Shown here: positions 1 through 7,630 of the stretch, piece by piece | How the letters are laid out: every line of letters starts with the position of its first letter | How positions within the stretch are numbered: the stretch's first letter is position 1 | Origin: Chitinophaga sp. CF118 | GTDB taxonomy: Bacteria > Bacteroidota > Bacteroidia > Chitinophagales > Chitinophagaceae | Direction: 5' to 3' | Assembly (NCBI RefSeq): GCF_900112615.1 | Contig: NZ_FOMK01000001.1 | Coordinates: forward strand, 1,054,001-1,118,000 | DNA length: 64,000 nucleotides | Program-made: the position numbers and the translations under genes | The notes under the pieces: model-generated | What the model saw: only the letters and a program-made list of their open reading frames with translations | The model's database searches: none | Told to the model about the DNA's origin: nothing

Positions 1-261
1 GGCTATTGCCTTTTTCTTCCTGTTAAATAATAGTTTGACTCCCGATACAACCTGGATCAGTACAACTAGCAGCAGAATGGTTTCAATTACCGGATGCCGG
101 TATACTTTTCTGAACTTTTCCATCATTGCAATATGCGCCTCCGGGCCAGCCAGTGCACACAGTTGATTAAGCAAATGAAAGCCAATAAATAAGGATAGAG
201 TGAGGCCGGTAAAATAGTGTAACTTCTTAACAACTGCCTCTCGATTAATCTTGTATGCCAT
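1..261 (-). CDS. Membrane protein, N-terminal part (runs off left edge)
   Basis: The reading frame opens at an ATG at 261 on the minus strand and stays open to base 1, giving 87 residues of an incomplete protein. Two hydrophobic stretches are visible, about residues 15-35 (with the motif H-Y-F-T-G-L and F-H-L-L-N-Q) and about 66-84. Histidines inside the first segment recall haem-ligating histidines of succinate-dehydrogenase-type cytochrome b subunits, but that is only a resemblance. The C-terminus lies outside the window, so family assignment is not possible here. Confidence 0.7.
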   Translation of the reverse strand, partial: MAYKINREAVVKKLHYFTGLTLSLFIGFHLLNQLCALAGPEAHIAMMEKFRKVYRHPVIETILLLVVLIQVVSGVKLLFNRKKKAIA

Positions 262-468
262 AAAATATGCCTTTTGCAAGGATAGAGGGCATTCGCAACA
301 TTTTGTGACAGAAAAGTTTATTTAAACGGAAAAAGATGCAAATAATCTCATCTTATATGAATAAAGCAAACTCATCATGTATGCAACCTTTTTATATTTA
401 AGTTGTCTTTCTAACAGGAATATTCATGCGAAAAACAACATTTGAACCCTAACTTATTAAACCAATAA

Positions 469-2487
469 ATGAATATGTCACAACTACCAGTTAAAACGGG
501 TTGCATTTTCATATTATGTGTCCTGTTTTGTCTACAATTGTCAGCCCATAATGGCAAAGTCGCTTATGCTTACCCACTCGGAAAAATCAATATAGACGGT
601 GATTTATCCGATTGGCCTCCGACAACAGTGAAATATTTAATCAAGACAAATATATCAGATACAAAACCTGACGGTGACGCTGACTTTAGCGGCTTTTTTC
701 AACTGGGATACCGGATGGAAAACCACTCATTGTATATTGCTTTTACGATAACGGATAATGATTTCGTAGAAGATACCACTGAAAATGTACGCTGGAACAC
801 TCAGGATGGGTTACAGCTTAGCCTTGATGCAAGACATCTGCCATTCGGTTCAGGCGTTGCGTCTTTTATGTACAGCAAAAAGCTACGTAACATTGATAAT
901 GCTTTTTATGATTCCTTCGCAAAAAATGCCTCCTGGGATATGACGGAGGTTGCCTTTGTCAGAAAGGGCAATAAACGTTATTATGAGTGGCGTATCAGCC
1001 TGGGCGATCAGCTGGTCGTGGATAAGTCTATTGGCTTCGACTTCCTGGTTTTTGACAGGGATACAGATGACAGTTTCACTTTTATGGGTTGGGGTAAGGG
1101 GGATGCTAAATACAGGAACCCAAAAAGTCTGGGAGATGTTATCTTTTTAGCTGCTAATGAAAAAACCGCAACTGTTTCAGGTAACGTTAGCTGGGATAAA
1201 CCAATGAAGATACCACTACCCGGTGAAGTTCATCTACATTCGGTTCAAAATCCGAAATTATGGGTGGCAACCGATATGGATAGTTTGGGCAATTATTCTG
1301 TAGAGGTCCCTGCCGGCAAATATGAACTCCTATTGCCATATACTTATTTTCAAAATGGAAAGAATGTGTATGCGCTTGAACAGAAAAAACCGACAATGGT
1401 TTTCGTCAGGACCGGACAAAAAAACAATGTGCCCAGGCTTACCATTTCAAGTACCCCTCAACCTGATCTAATTCCTGAAAAAGGCATACTTCATCAGTTT
1501 GGACCGGAAAGTTTTAGCAAGGTTGATAATTTCATAGAAACATATCAAAAGTACTACCAAATCCCTGGTGTTTCACTGGCATTAATAAAGGACGGCGGTT
1601 TGGTGTATTACAAAACATATGGCGTTCGAAACACGTTCACTGGTGAGAAAGTTGACGAGAACACACTTTTTGAAGCAGCTTCCGTTACAAAGCCGGTGTT
1701 CGCTTTTGCAGTTCAAAGGCTGGCAGAACGTGGAATAATTGACCTTGACAAGCCACTGTATCTCTATCTTCCATACCCGGATATTGAATATGATGAACGA
1801 TATAAACTGATGACGGCAAGACATGTATTAACTCATCGTACAGGCTTTCCTAATTGGCGGTGGATGAATAAAGATGGGAAATTGAATCTTTTGTTTACAC
1901 CGGGAACGGACTATAATTATTCCGGTGAAGGCTTTGAGTATCTGAAAAAGGTAATCGAAAAAATTACAGGCAAAAAAGTGGAACAGATTTTACAGGAAGA
2001 AGTAGTGCATCCAATTGGACTCTACCATACGTTTTTTTCCAGGAACGACTCCCTGAAGCTTATGGCGGCCAATGGGCACTATGATATGCTACCCACATAC
2101 GACGAACTACCCGAGTTTCCAGGCATGGCTTACTCCATGTATACTGAAGCCCGCATATTCACTAAATTCATGCTTTATCTGCTTGAACAAAAAGGATTGA
2201 ATGCACAAACCTACAAGGTTATGTTCCAAAAACACTCCGATTACAACTACAAACCTGGAGATGAAAAGCCCAAATATCCTACTTATATGGGTATGAGCCT
2301 TCAATTAAGGGAAACACCCTTCGGCAAATCTTTCGGTCATGGAGGAAATAACGGTGATTTCAAGTGTCGCTTTGAAGTATACCAGGATCTGAAAATGGGC
2401 TATGTGATTTTTACGAACTCCAATACATCAGATGCACTATTAGATGCGCTTCACTATTTTTTAGTAGAGGGAAAGGAGAATGAGTAA
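469..2487 (+). CDS. Secreted CBM9-like / beta-lactamase-fold serine hydrolase fusion
   Basis: A 672-residue exported protein. Residues 1-26 form a signal peptide. About 35-230 resemble a family 9-like sugar-binding domain (I-D-G-D-L-S-D-W near the start), about 240-325 look like a carboxypeptidase-regulatory-type beta sandwich, and about 345-672 form a class C beta-lactamase/esterase domain. Catalytic signatures are S405-V-T-K408 (SxxK), Y484-S-G in the position of YxN, and H624-G-G in the position of the third motif. Members of this fold hydrolyse esters, peptides or lactams; the substrate cannot be told. The sugar-binding module suggests action on a glycoconjugate or at the cell surface. 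Start is the first ATG of an ATG-AAT-ATG cluster. Confidence 0.85.
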   Translation: MNMSQLPVKTGCIFILCVLFCLQLSAHNGKVAYAYPLGKINIDGDLSDWPPTTVKYLIKTNISDTKPDGDADFSGFFQLGYRMENHSLYIAFTITDNDFVEDTTENVRWNTQDGLQLSLDARHLPFGSGVASFMYSKKLRNIDNAFYDSFAKNASWDMTEVAFVRKGNKRYYEWRISLGDQLVVDKSIGFDFLVFDRDTDDSFTFMGWGKGDAKYRNPKSLGDVIFLAANEKTATVSGNVSWDKPMKIPLPGEVHLHSVQNPKLWVATDMDSLGNYSVEVPAGKYELLLPYTYFQNGKNVYALEQKKPTMVFVRTGQKNNVPRLTISSTPQPDLIPEKGILHQFGPESFSKVDNFIETYQKYYQIPGVSLALIKDGGLVYYKTYGVRNTFTGEKVDENTLFEAASVTKPVFAFAVQRLAERGIIDLDKPLYLYLPYPDIEYDERYKLMTARHVLTHRTGFPNWRWMNKDGKLNLLFTPGTDYNYSGEGFEYLKKVIEKITGKKVEQILQEEVVHPIGLYHTFFSRNDSLKLMAANGHYDMLPTYDELPEFPGMAYSMYTEARIFTKFMLYLLEQKGLNAQTYKVMFQKHSDYNYKPGDEKPKYPTYMGMSLQLRETPFGKSFGHGGNNGDFKCRFEVYQDLKMGYVIFTNSNTSDALLDALHYFLVEGKENE

Positions 2488-2523
2488 TTGAAAAGAAACG
2501 GATATGACTATGCATAAATGGAG

Positions 2524-2550
2524 AAAGACGCGAGTGCTCGCGTCTTTTTT
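2524..2550 (+). terminator. Terminator hairpin at island junction
   Basis: An 11-bp perfect stem (2524-2534 with 2537-2547) with a two-base loop and a T run. It lies 37 bases after the beta-lactamase-fold gene and directly before a short frame resembling an integrase C-terminus, the same arrangement seen at 4502, 13918, 15364, 20201, 41662 and 47126. Confidence 0.75.
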
Positions 2551-2554
2551 GTTG

Positions 2555-2617
2555 GTGCCCCCGAAGGTTTTTTTTTCAAACCCGGTGGTTAAGTCTTTGG
2601 AAAAATTAAGTGATCTG
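2555..2617 (+). pseudogene. Fossil integrase C-terminal tail (scar 1)
   Basis: Translation from 2555 reads V-P-P-K-V-F-F-S-N-P-V-V-K-S-L-E-K-L. It lines up with the tails at 4133 and 13964 (V-T-P-x-V-x-F-S-N-x-x-x-x-x-L-x-x-L). It begins five bases after a terminator hairpin. I read it as the eroded end of a site-specific recombinase gene left at an island boundary. This is an inference: the recombinase body is not present. Confidence 0.45.
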
Positions 2618-2655
2618 GATATAAAAATTATCAGACCAAGACAGATACTCCTGTT

Positions 2656-3222
2656 TTATTTATTACTAAGCGTTGAAGGAGGAACTACTCCACACATCCT
2701 GAGATAAATTGCCATCTGACCGTAATGTTCATTCGCGTGGGTAAGCGCGTAAAACGCAAGATCAAGCCTGGGAAGTTTTCTCCATCTAAAATCAATCATG
2801 TCCATTGCATTTTGATTTGTCAATGTTGAAATCGCATTACGTCCAATTGCGAATGAGCTTTTGAGGTATTCGATAACGTCTTTTTTGGTTTTAATATTTT
2901 GGGGACCGTTTACATCTTCAATGTCAGCACGTATTGAATCACCGGTAATGGCACTCCAAATGAGAATATTATCGGTGGCCAGATGCATTATCTGTCCGGC
3001 AAATGTCCGGACTCCTTTAAAAGTACTATTTTTTATATTGAGACTCTCAGGTGTGAAATTAAACTTGCTTTCAGGCATCGCTTCGGCAGTTGTCAAAATA
3101 TCACTTTCAATTTTATCAAATTGTCTTTCTATTGCAGATGAAAGCGACTGTTGTCCAAAACAAGTAGCCACTGTGATAAGATTGAATACAAAAAAGTTTA
3201 TTATTTTTCTAAGAGTTGCCAT
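2656..3222 (-). CDS. DinB-superfamily protein with signal peptide
   Basis: A 188-residue protein. The first 23 residues look like a signal peptide (ending near C-F-G-Q), unusual for a fold that is mostly cytoplasmic. The rest fits the DinB four-helix fold: a histidine in H-L-A-T-D near the middle and the pair in H-A-N-E-H-Y-G-Q near the C-terminus would form the metal site. DinB-fold proteins in Bacteroidota are mostly uncharacterised metal-dependent enzymes, some of them thiol-S-transferases. It is flanked by island scars on both sides. The start is an ATG at 3222. Confidence 0.75.
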   Translation of the reverse strand: MATLRKIINFFVFNLITVATCFGQQSLSSAIERQFDKIESDILTTAEAMPESKFNFTPESLNIKNSTFKGVRTFAGQIMHLATDNILIWSAITGDSIRADIEDVNGPQNIKTKKDVIEYLKSSFAIGRNAISTLTNQNAMDMIDFRWRKLPRLDLAFYALTHANEHYGQMAIYLRMCGVVPPSTLSNK

Positions 3223-3538
3223 ATGATAATTATTAGATGTGAATTAGTAATCGTGTATAGTCAACAAATTATAGTTTTATGTGGTAGCGTAAATGTAATG
3301 TTTTTCAAAAAAAAGGAAAACCGTACAAGAATATTATATTGCTAACCGTAACGCTCACTTTTCCATCTTTTGCTGGCCTAATAATACCTCTTGTCTACTT
3401 TGGGATATGCCATTAAAAAACTGCAATGAAATTGGACTATTCGTTTTATTAATATTGGCCTACAAATACAGGCCAATTTAAAGGTAATTTTGAGACACTA
3501 CATTACGAAATGTTGAATAAAAAAATTAGAATTTGACA
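3223..3538. other. Non-coding AT-rich stretch with one small hairpin
   Basis: There is no convincing gene here. An 8-bp inverted repeat (3454-3461 with 3470-3477, loop of eight) is the only clear structure. The stretch separates the divergent DinB-fold and acetyltransferase genes and must contain both promoters, but I see no clean TAnnTTTG element. Confidence 0.4.
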
Positions 3539-4201
3539 ATGAGCTTCAATATACAACCCATACTAGATAACGAAAAGGTAATCCTTCACCCATTACAGGA
3601 AAAAGAATTTGAAGATTTATATGCTGTTGCATCAGATTCCAAAATATGGGAACAGCATCCCAATAAAGACCGTTGGAAAAGAGATGTATTCCAAATATTC
3701 TTTAACGGGGCAATACAAAGCAAAGGAGCATTTAAAATTGTGAACAAAGCCACAGGGAGTACTATAGGGAGCACACGCTTCTATGACTATAACGAGCAGG
3801 AAAACAGCATATTCATTGGCTATACGTTTTACGCTACCTCTTGTTGGGGCAAGGGCATCAATCATTTAGTCAAGACTATGATGTTGAATTATATTTTTCA
3901 ATTTGTTTCAAAAGTATATTTCCATATTGGCGCAAACAATATCCGCTCTCAAATTGCCATTGGTCGTATTGGTGCGGAAAAAATCGGCGAGCAGGAAGTG
4001 CACTATTTTGGAGAAGCTTCTAAATTAAATTTTGTGTACGAATTGAGTAATCATAAGTGGGAAGAGCAAACAAATATAACTTTAAAGAAATCAAGCGACA
4101 GTGCCGGCCTAAATTCAGCGCTTTCCAATGTGGTGACCCCATCTGTACAATTTTCGAACCGGTTTTATGAACACTTAAAGACTCTATACGAATCAAAATA
4201 A
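3539..4201 (+). CDS. GNAT-type acetyltransferase fused to an integrase tail
   Basis: Residues 1 to about 178 form a RimJ/RimL-like GNAT N-acetyltransferase: central strands G-S-T-R-F-Y and F-I-G-Y-T-F-Y, then the acetyl-CoA loop region W-G-K-G and the A-N-N-I-R-S-Q helix typical of this family. The last 40 or so residues are not part of the fold. From residue 199 (4133) they read V-T-P-S-V-Q-F-S-N-R-F-Y, the same as the non-coding scars at 13964 and 15405. The simplest reading is that island excision or insertion removed the original stop and joined the gene to an integrase end. ATG at 3539 is preferred over the upstream TTG. Confidence 0.75.
   Translation: MSFNIQPILDNEKVILHPLQEKEFEDLYAVASDSKIWEQHPNKDRWKRDVFQIFFNGAIQSKGAFKIVNKATGSTIGSTRFYDYNEQENSIFIGYTFYATSCWGKGINHLVKTMMLNYIFQFVSKVYFHIGANNIRSQIAIGRIGAEKIGEQEVHYFGEASKLNFVYELSNHKWEEQTNITLKKSSDSAGLNSALSNVVTPSVQFSNRFYEHLKTLYESK
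4133..4201 (+). repeat. Integrase-tail repeat, in frame with the GNAT gene (scar 2)
   Basis: The segment encodes V-T-P-S-V-Q-F-S-N-R-F-Y-E-H-L-K-T-L-Y and a stop. It is the best preserved member of the tail family in this window; its closest relatives are at 13964 and 15405. No terminator hairpin precedes it here; instead the acetyltransferase frame runs straight in. Confidence 0.6.
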
Positions 4202-4227
4202 TGATAATAACATAGTTATAATATATC

Positions 4228-4503
4228 ATGGGGTATTCGACTCTATTCCTGGCAACTTTGTCAAGCCACGCACAGAATGCCAATGTATGGAATCACAAAC
4301 AATGCGCTGTGGTATTAACCTATGACGATGCAATTGATGCAGATCTGGATAATGTGCTGCCTGTATTGGACTCATTGGGTTTGAAAGCTACCTTCTACCT
4401 TATCGGCTCCTCTCCTGTTGTAGCAAACCGGATGGAGTCGTGGCGGAAAGCTGACCTTTACGGTCATGAGCTGGGAAATCATACTTTCTGGAGTTATCTA
4501 TAA
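4228..4503 (+). pseudogene. Truncated polysaccharide deacetylase (NodB domain)
   Basis: The 91 codons contain a short hydrophobic leader and the first part of a NodB homology domain. Motif 1 is present (T-Y-D-D-A-I-D), followed by the typical L-D-S-L-G-L-K-A-T-F-Y-L and then G-H-E-L-G-N-H-T, where motif 2 (H-x3-H) should be completed. The frame stops four codons later at a terminator hairpin. Most of the catalytic domain, normally about 200 residues, is missing, so this cannot be an active enzyme. It lies between two island scars. Confidence 0.75.
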
Positions 4504-4533
4504 AAAAAGATGCGATTACTCGCGTCTTTTTTT
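4502..4533 (+). terminator. Terminator hairpin cutting the deacetylase gene
   Basis: A 14-bp stem with one G-U pair (4502-4515 with 4520-4533), ending in a run of eight T. The bases after it, 4535-4564, read V-N-L-I-G-I and resemble a much-eroded integrase tail. Confidence 0.65.
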
Positions 4534-4695
4534 TGTGAACCTGATTGGAATTTGGTTGTTATAGAAATAAAAAATGTCTCAATTATTTTGAACTAAATAC
4601 TAATGAATTTATCTATAAGGTAGCAGCCTCTTTCTTTAGTCATGAAATTAACTTTACAAAAGAGAAAATTGCATTGTCACTTGCCGATTACAATC

Positions 4696-5343
4696 TTATT
4701 GCTTCGTCACCTTAAAGCTGTACACCGTTGGATCACTAGGAGCATGATTGGTGCCCTGCATAGTGGAGGCGTTTGTGATTACGGTAAACCAGTTATAACC
4801 GGGGCTGGCAGCAAAATGTATGGCTTTTCCAGTCCGTAAGTAGGGCAGATCAGTATAGGTCGGTAGATTTGATGGGGGCCCGAATATCAGGTCTACCATA
4901 GCACCTGGCTTGAATTTTAAAGAAACATTCGCCGCTCCCCATACGGTACCATCCAATTCGGGGATCGGGTCGGTATTCAATGCCGCACTTTTCAGGCTCC
5001 TTCCGCTCATGTCCGAGCTTTGGATATTAGTTAAACTATTGCCTGAAATATTCCCATTAAAGGAAGGGGAGCCATCAAGGCCTATTGCGACCTGGTTGCC
5101 AGTGACCTTCCAGCTGCCCGTATGATCAGCCAATAGTTCATTCCAGACCAGTTGGCCGCCTTCGAGAAATTCGATGCTCACCGGCTCGGGTCCCTTGCCG
5201 GCATAATTAAATTCGCCCGTCCAGTTGGTGTTTTTAAACAATGATTCGTTGTTAATATCGTTTTTACTATCCTTTTTGCATGCGCTGAAGGAAAAGGCCA
5301 CAAGTGCCAGGGTGATTGCAGTATAAATCAAATGCTTTTTCAT
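4696..5343 (-). CDS. Lipoprotein of unknown function
   Basis: A 215-residue protein with a lipoprotein signal peptide (A-F-S-F-S-A-C-K-K-D) and a beta-rich mature part; the pattern N-T-N-W-T-G-E-F, G-S-W-K-V-T-G-N and G-T-V-W-G-A resembles lipocalin-like or META-like barrels in Bacteroidota lipoproteins. I do not recognise a specific family. It is probably anchored in the outer or inner membrane facing the periplasm. It has no operon partner. Confidence 0.7.
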   Translation of the reverse strand: MKKHLIYTAITLALVAFSFSACKKDSKNDINNESLFKNTNWTGEFNYAGKGPEPVSIEFLEGGQLVWNELLADHTGSWKVTGNQVAIGLDGSPSFNGNISGNSLTNIQSSDMSGRSLKSAALNTDPIPELDGTVWGAANVSLKFKPGAMVDLIFGPPSNLPTYTDLPYLRTGKAIHFAASPGYNWFTVITNASTMQGTNHAPSDPTVYSFKVTKQ

Positions 5344-5522
5344 GATTTTAAGTTTTATTATACCGCAAACCTAACTTCATTAACAAGCGCTATCAATCCC
5401 ATAGGCATGGTATATCTCATGAAATAATGATTTATGAAGTACCATGAATATGGTGTTCAGCTAACTTTTAATCATGTTTGCCTCCGGTCCACAAATCAAT
5501 TTCGCGCTTCCATTAACCGTTG

Positions 5523-5999
5523 TTAGCGCCTGAGAGGCTTCAGCGATACAACATGTATACCTTCATGTTTATATGCAAATGTAAAGCTGTCATTACCGAA
5601 TCTCATGGGGAAATCAAGCGTCATTCCTTTTACACTGTCAAAATAATAACTTATCTCTACGGGTGTCAGATATTTAATGACATAGGGGCGGGGATATCCC
5701 TCCGCCTTTTTCTTTACATCTTCCAGCGTATCGTATACGAATCCGTCTTTCTTAAAAGTATCTATCTCAAACTTAAACCCGGTGATTTTTTCCTCACATT
5801 TTATATCTTCAAGAAAAGAGCCTTTGCCCTTGTCCAGTGGAATAAAGAAATAACCGGTTGCATCCTCCATAACATACCCCCGCTCGGTATAAGGATGTTC
5901 CGGATCAAATCTGGAATGCTGACAGCAGTTAAAGAATATTATAATTATAAAACTAATAACCAGCTTTACTGATACCGTCTTTGGTATAGAAGTATTCAT
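5523..5999 (-). CDS. Small lipoprotein of unknown function
   Basis: From the ATG at 5999 the protein has 158 residues, a hydrophobic leader and a lipobox-like I-I-I-F-F-N-C-C. An upstream start at 6083 is possible but puts 28 polar residues before the signal sequence, so 5999 is preferred. The mature part has no recognised domain. Tail-end location next to decayed sequences suggests it could be accessory cargo. Confidence 0.65.
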   Translation of the reverse strand: MNTSIPKTVSVKLVISFIIIIFFNCCQHSRFDPEHPYTERGYVMEDATGYFFIPLDKGKGSFLEDIKCEEKITGFKFEIDTFKKDGFVYDTLEDVKKKAEGYPRPYVIKYLTPVEISYYFDSVKGMTLDFPMRFGNDSFTFAYKHEGIHVVSLKPLRR

Positions 6000-6164
6000 A
6001 TGGATTTTTTTGTCTGTCGTTTGTCTGAAATAAAAGAAATCCATTGTGGTCAATACTTGAAAACGATGATCCTTTTTTTGCATGGAAATTTGAGGATGTA
6101 AAGCATTATGCTAATGGTCCATTCAGCTTCGCAATGTCAAAACATAACCCAATAAAAGTAGCGG

Positions 6165-6223
6165 ATCTGGATGTCACAACCAACAGAACCAAGTTTTGGT
6201 TTTGTTGGTTGTGACATCCAGAT
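6165..6223. repeat. Long near-perfect hairpin (26-bp arms)
   Basis: Arms 6165-6190 and 6198-6223 pair over 26 bp with one G-T pair, around a seven-base loop. No T run follows on either strand, so it is not a canonical terminator. It lies in a gene-free stretch between a lipoprotein gene and a broken lipoprotein gene. Confidence 0.8.
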
Positions 6224-6241
6224 TCAAATAAATATGTAAAA

Positions 6242-6277
6242 GAGGAGGGTGCTTCAATTACTTTTGACACCCTCCTC
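6242..6277 (-). terminator. Terminator of the broken lipoprotein gene
   Basis: A perfect 10-bp stem (6242-6251 with 6268-6277), followed in the minus direction by four T. It lies 21 bases beyond the stop codon at 6299. Confidence 0.7.
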
Positions 6278-6298
6278 ATCTTTCTGTTTTAATGTTTT

Positions 6299-6585
6299 TT
6301 ATAGTTCTGAATTAACCAATACCGCGCGGAAATCGCCGGTAACAGTGGCTGTATCAGGAGTGCCGGTGGCATCTTCCTCCGTCACAAGGCCTTTAAAGGT
6401 TACCTCTACTGTATCACCAAAGTTTGCAGCATTTCTTTTGATAGTATACTCCATATTATTAGTTATATAGGAAGTATCTGCCCCTATCCAAAATATTGCT
6501 AGTCAAACCGGTTGAGGGAAGATCTGCGCCAGTTGTATAAATTAAAGCCGCATATTGTTCATACATAAACCAGATTGAATAAGTA
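6299..6585 (-). pseudogene. Frameshifted C-terminal remnant of a small secreted or lipoprotein gene
   Basis: The upper part (from about 6585) reads Y-E-Q-Y-A-A-L-I-Y-T-T-G-A-D-L-P in one frame; from about 6495 the reading must shift to continue as I-T-N-N-M-E-Y-T-I-K-R-N and then F-K-G-L-V-T-E-E-D to the stop at 6299. Both parts look like the tail of a Bacteroidota lipoprotein with a C-terminal beta sandwich. The 5' part is gone, cut off next to the end of the PD40 gene. Function not assignable. Confidence 0.55.
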
Positions 6586-6591
6586 AGTATT

Positions 6592-7518
6592 TTACTCCAG
6601 CATTTTCTTTTTCAAATTATGCAGCAAAGTATCGAACCTTACCCAATAAATATTGCAGTCTTGCTCACTCGTACCCCTAGTATAAAACAGATATTTTCCA
6701 TCTGGTGAAACATATTGGCCGAAACGATGAGCAAGACCATCATTTACCATTGGTCCTAAGTTGCGGGGTGTTGTCCAGGATTTATCAGTCTTTCTGAAAC
6801 TTATCCAAAGTTCACTTTCATAAGTAGGAGTTTCTTTAGCTGATATGATGATGTATGATTCATCCGGTGCGATAAAGAAATCACCATCAAAGGCCGGCGT
6901 ATTGATGGTCTTGCCGAGGCTACTGATAGCTGTATCTTTTCCGGCTATGGTCATTTTGCAAAAATTGTAGGTACTCCAGTCGCTTTTGCTGCCCTGCTTG
7001 CCATTGCTGCCTATATAAAAGGTGCCGCTGTTTGCCTCCTGAAAATTGTACAATCCGTAGTTTTTCTCTATCCAAAATTCCGGCTTAGACCAGCCCTGGT
7101 CTGTTCTGTTTAATACCCATACCTGGCCCCCCCCGGCACCGAGATACAGCTTCGTTTCATCAGGTGAAAATGCAGGGTTGGTGATTTTTTCGGCTATCAC
7201 TTTTGGTTTCAGCCACTTCTTTCCGTCAAACCGAATTTCTTTGGTGCCTGAGCCATTGTCGTCAAACCAATGCCTGGCAAAGGAGTAATAAAAAGCTTTG
7301 CCGTCTTTCGAAAAGGCTACCTTCCCAAGGACTATCCCGGAATCAGCAAGCATACCGGGAGCAAAAACTATTGGCGTATCTCCTGAAGGCCTCTGCCCCA
7401 GGTAAGCATCTGCACTATTAAAAAAACCTTTTTGAGCACAGGAACTTATCATAAAGCCCATAGATAGGATAAAAACAAAGCCGGCATTTATCACTTTCAA
7501 TTGAGTGAACTTTTTCAT
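6592..7518 (-). CDS. PD40 (WD40-like) beta-propeller lipoprotein
   Basis: A 308-residue lipoprotein (lipobox M-I-S-S-C-A). Repeats of the PD40 type are visible: F-S-K-D-G-K-A-F-Y-Y, F-S-P-D-E-T-K-L-Y, I-A-P-D-E-S-Y-I-I and V-S-P-D-G-K-Y-L-F-Y. These are TolB-like propeller blades, and proteins of this kind usually bind partner proteins or peptides at the periplasmic side of the membrane. No catalytic signature is seen. It is transcribed alone, divergent from the gene at 7631 with 112 bases between. Confidence 0.8.
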   Translation of the reverse strand: MKKFTQLKVINAGFVFILSMGFMISSCAQKGFFNSADAYLGQRPSGDTPIVFAPGMLADSGIVLGKVAFSKDGKAFYYSFARHWFDDNGSGTKEIRFDGKKWLKPKVIAEKITNPAFSPDETKLYLGAGGGQVWVLNRTDQGWSKPEFWIEKNYGLYNFQEANSGTFYIGSNGKQGSKSDWSTYNFCKMTIAGKDTAISSLGKTINTPAFDGDFFIAPDESYIIISAKETPTYESELWISFRKTDKSWTTPRNLGPMVNDGLAHRFGQYVSPDGKYLFYTRGTSEQDCNIYWVRFDTLLHNLKKKMLE

Positions 7519-7630
7519 ATTATTATTTTTATTGAATGAGTATCCAAAGTTGTAAAACGTTTCAAATGCCGTAAATTCAACGCTAGTTCAAACCTATTCA
7601 AGTTTGTTCAAGCTCAAAAACTGTTCAAAA

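Noticed and set aside
2504..2707. A 67-codon frame starting M-T-M-H-K-W across a terminator and scar
   Set aside because: It begins in the junction hairpin and runs into the end of the DinB-fold gene; only its middle part is meaningful, as a fossil integrase tail.
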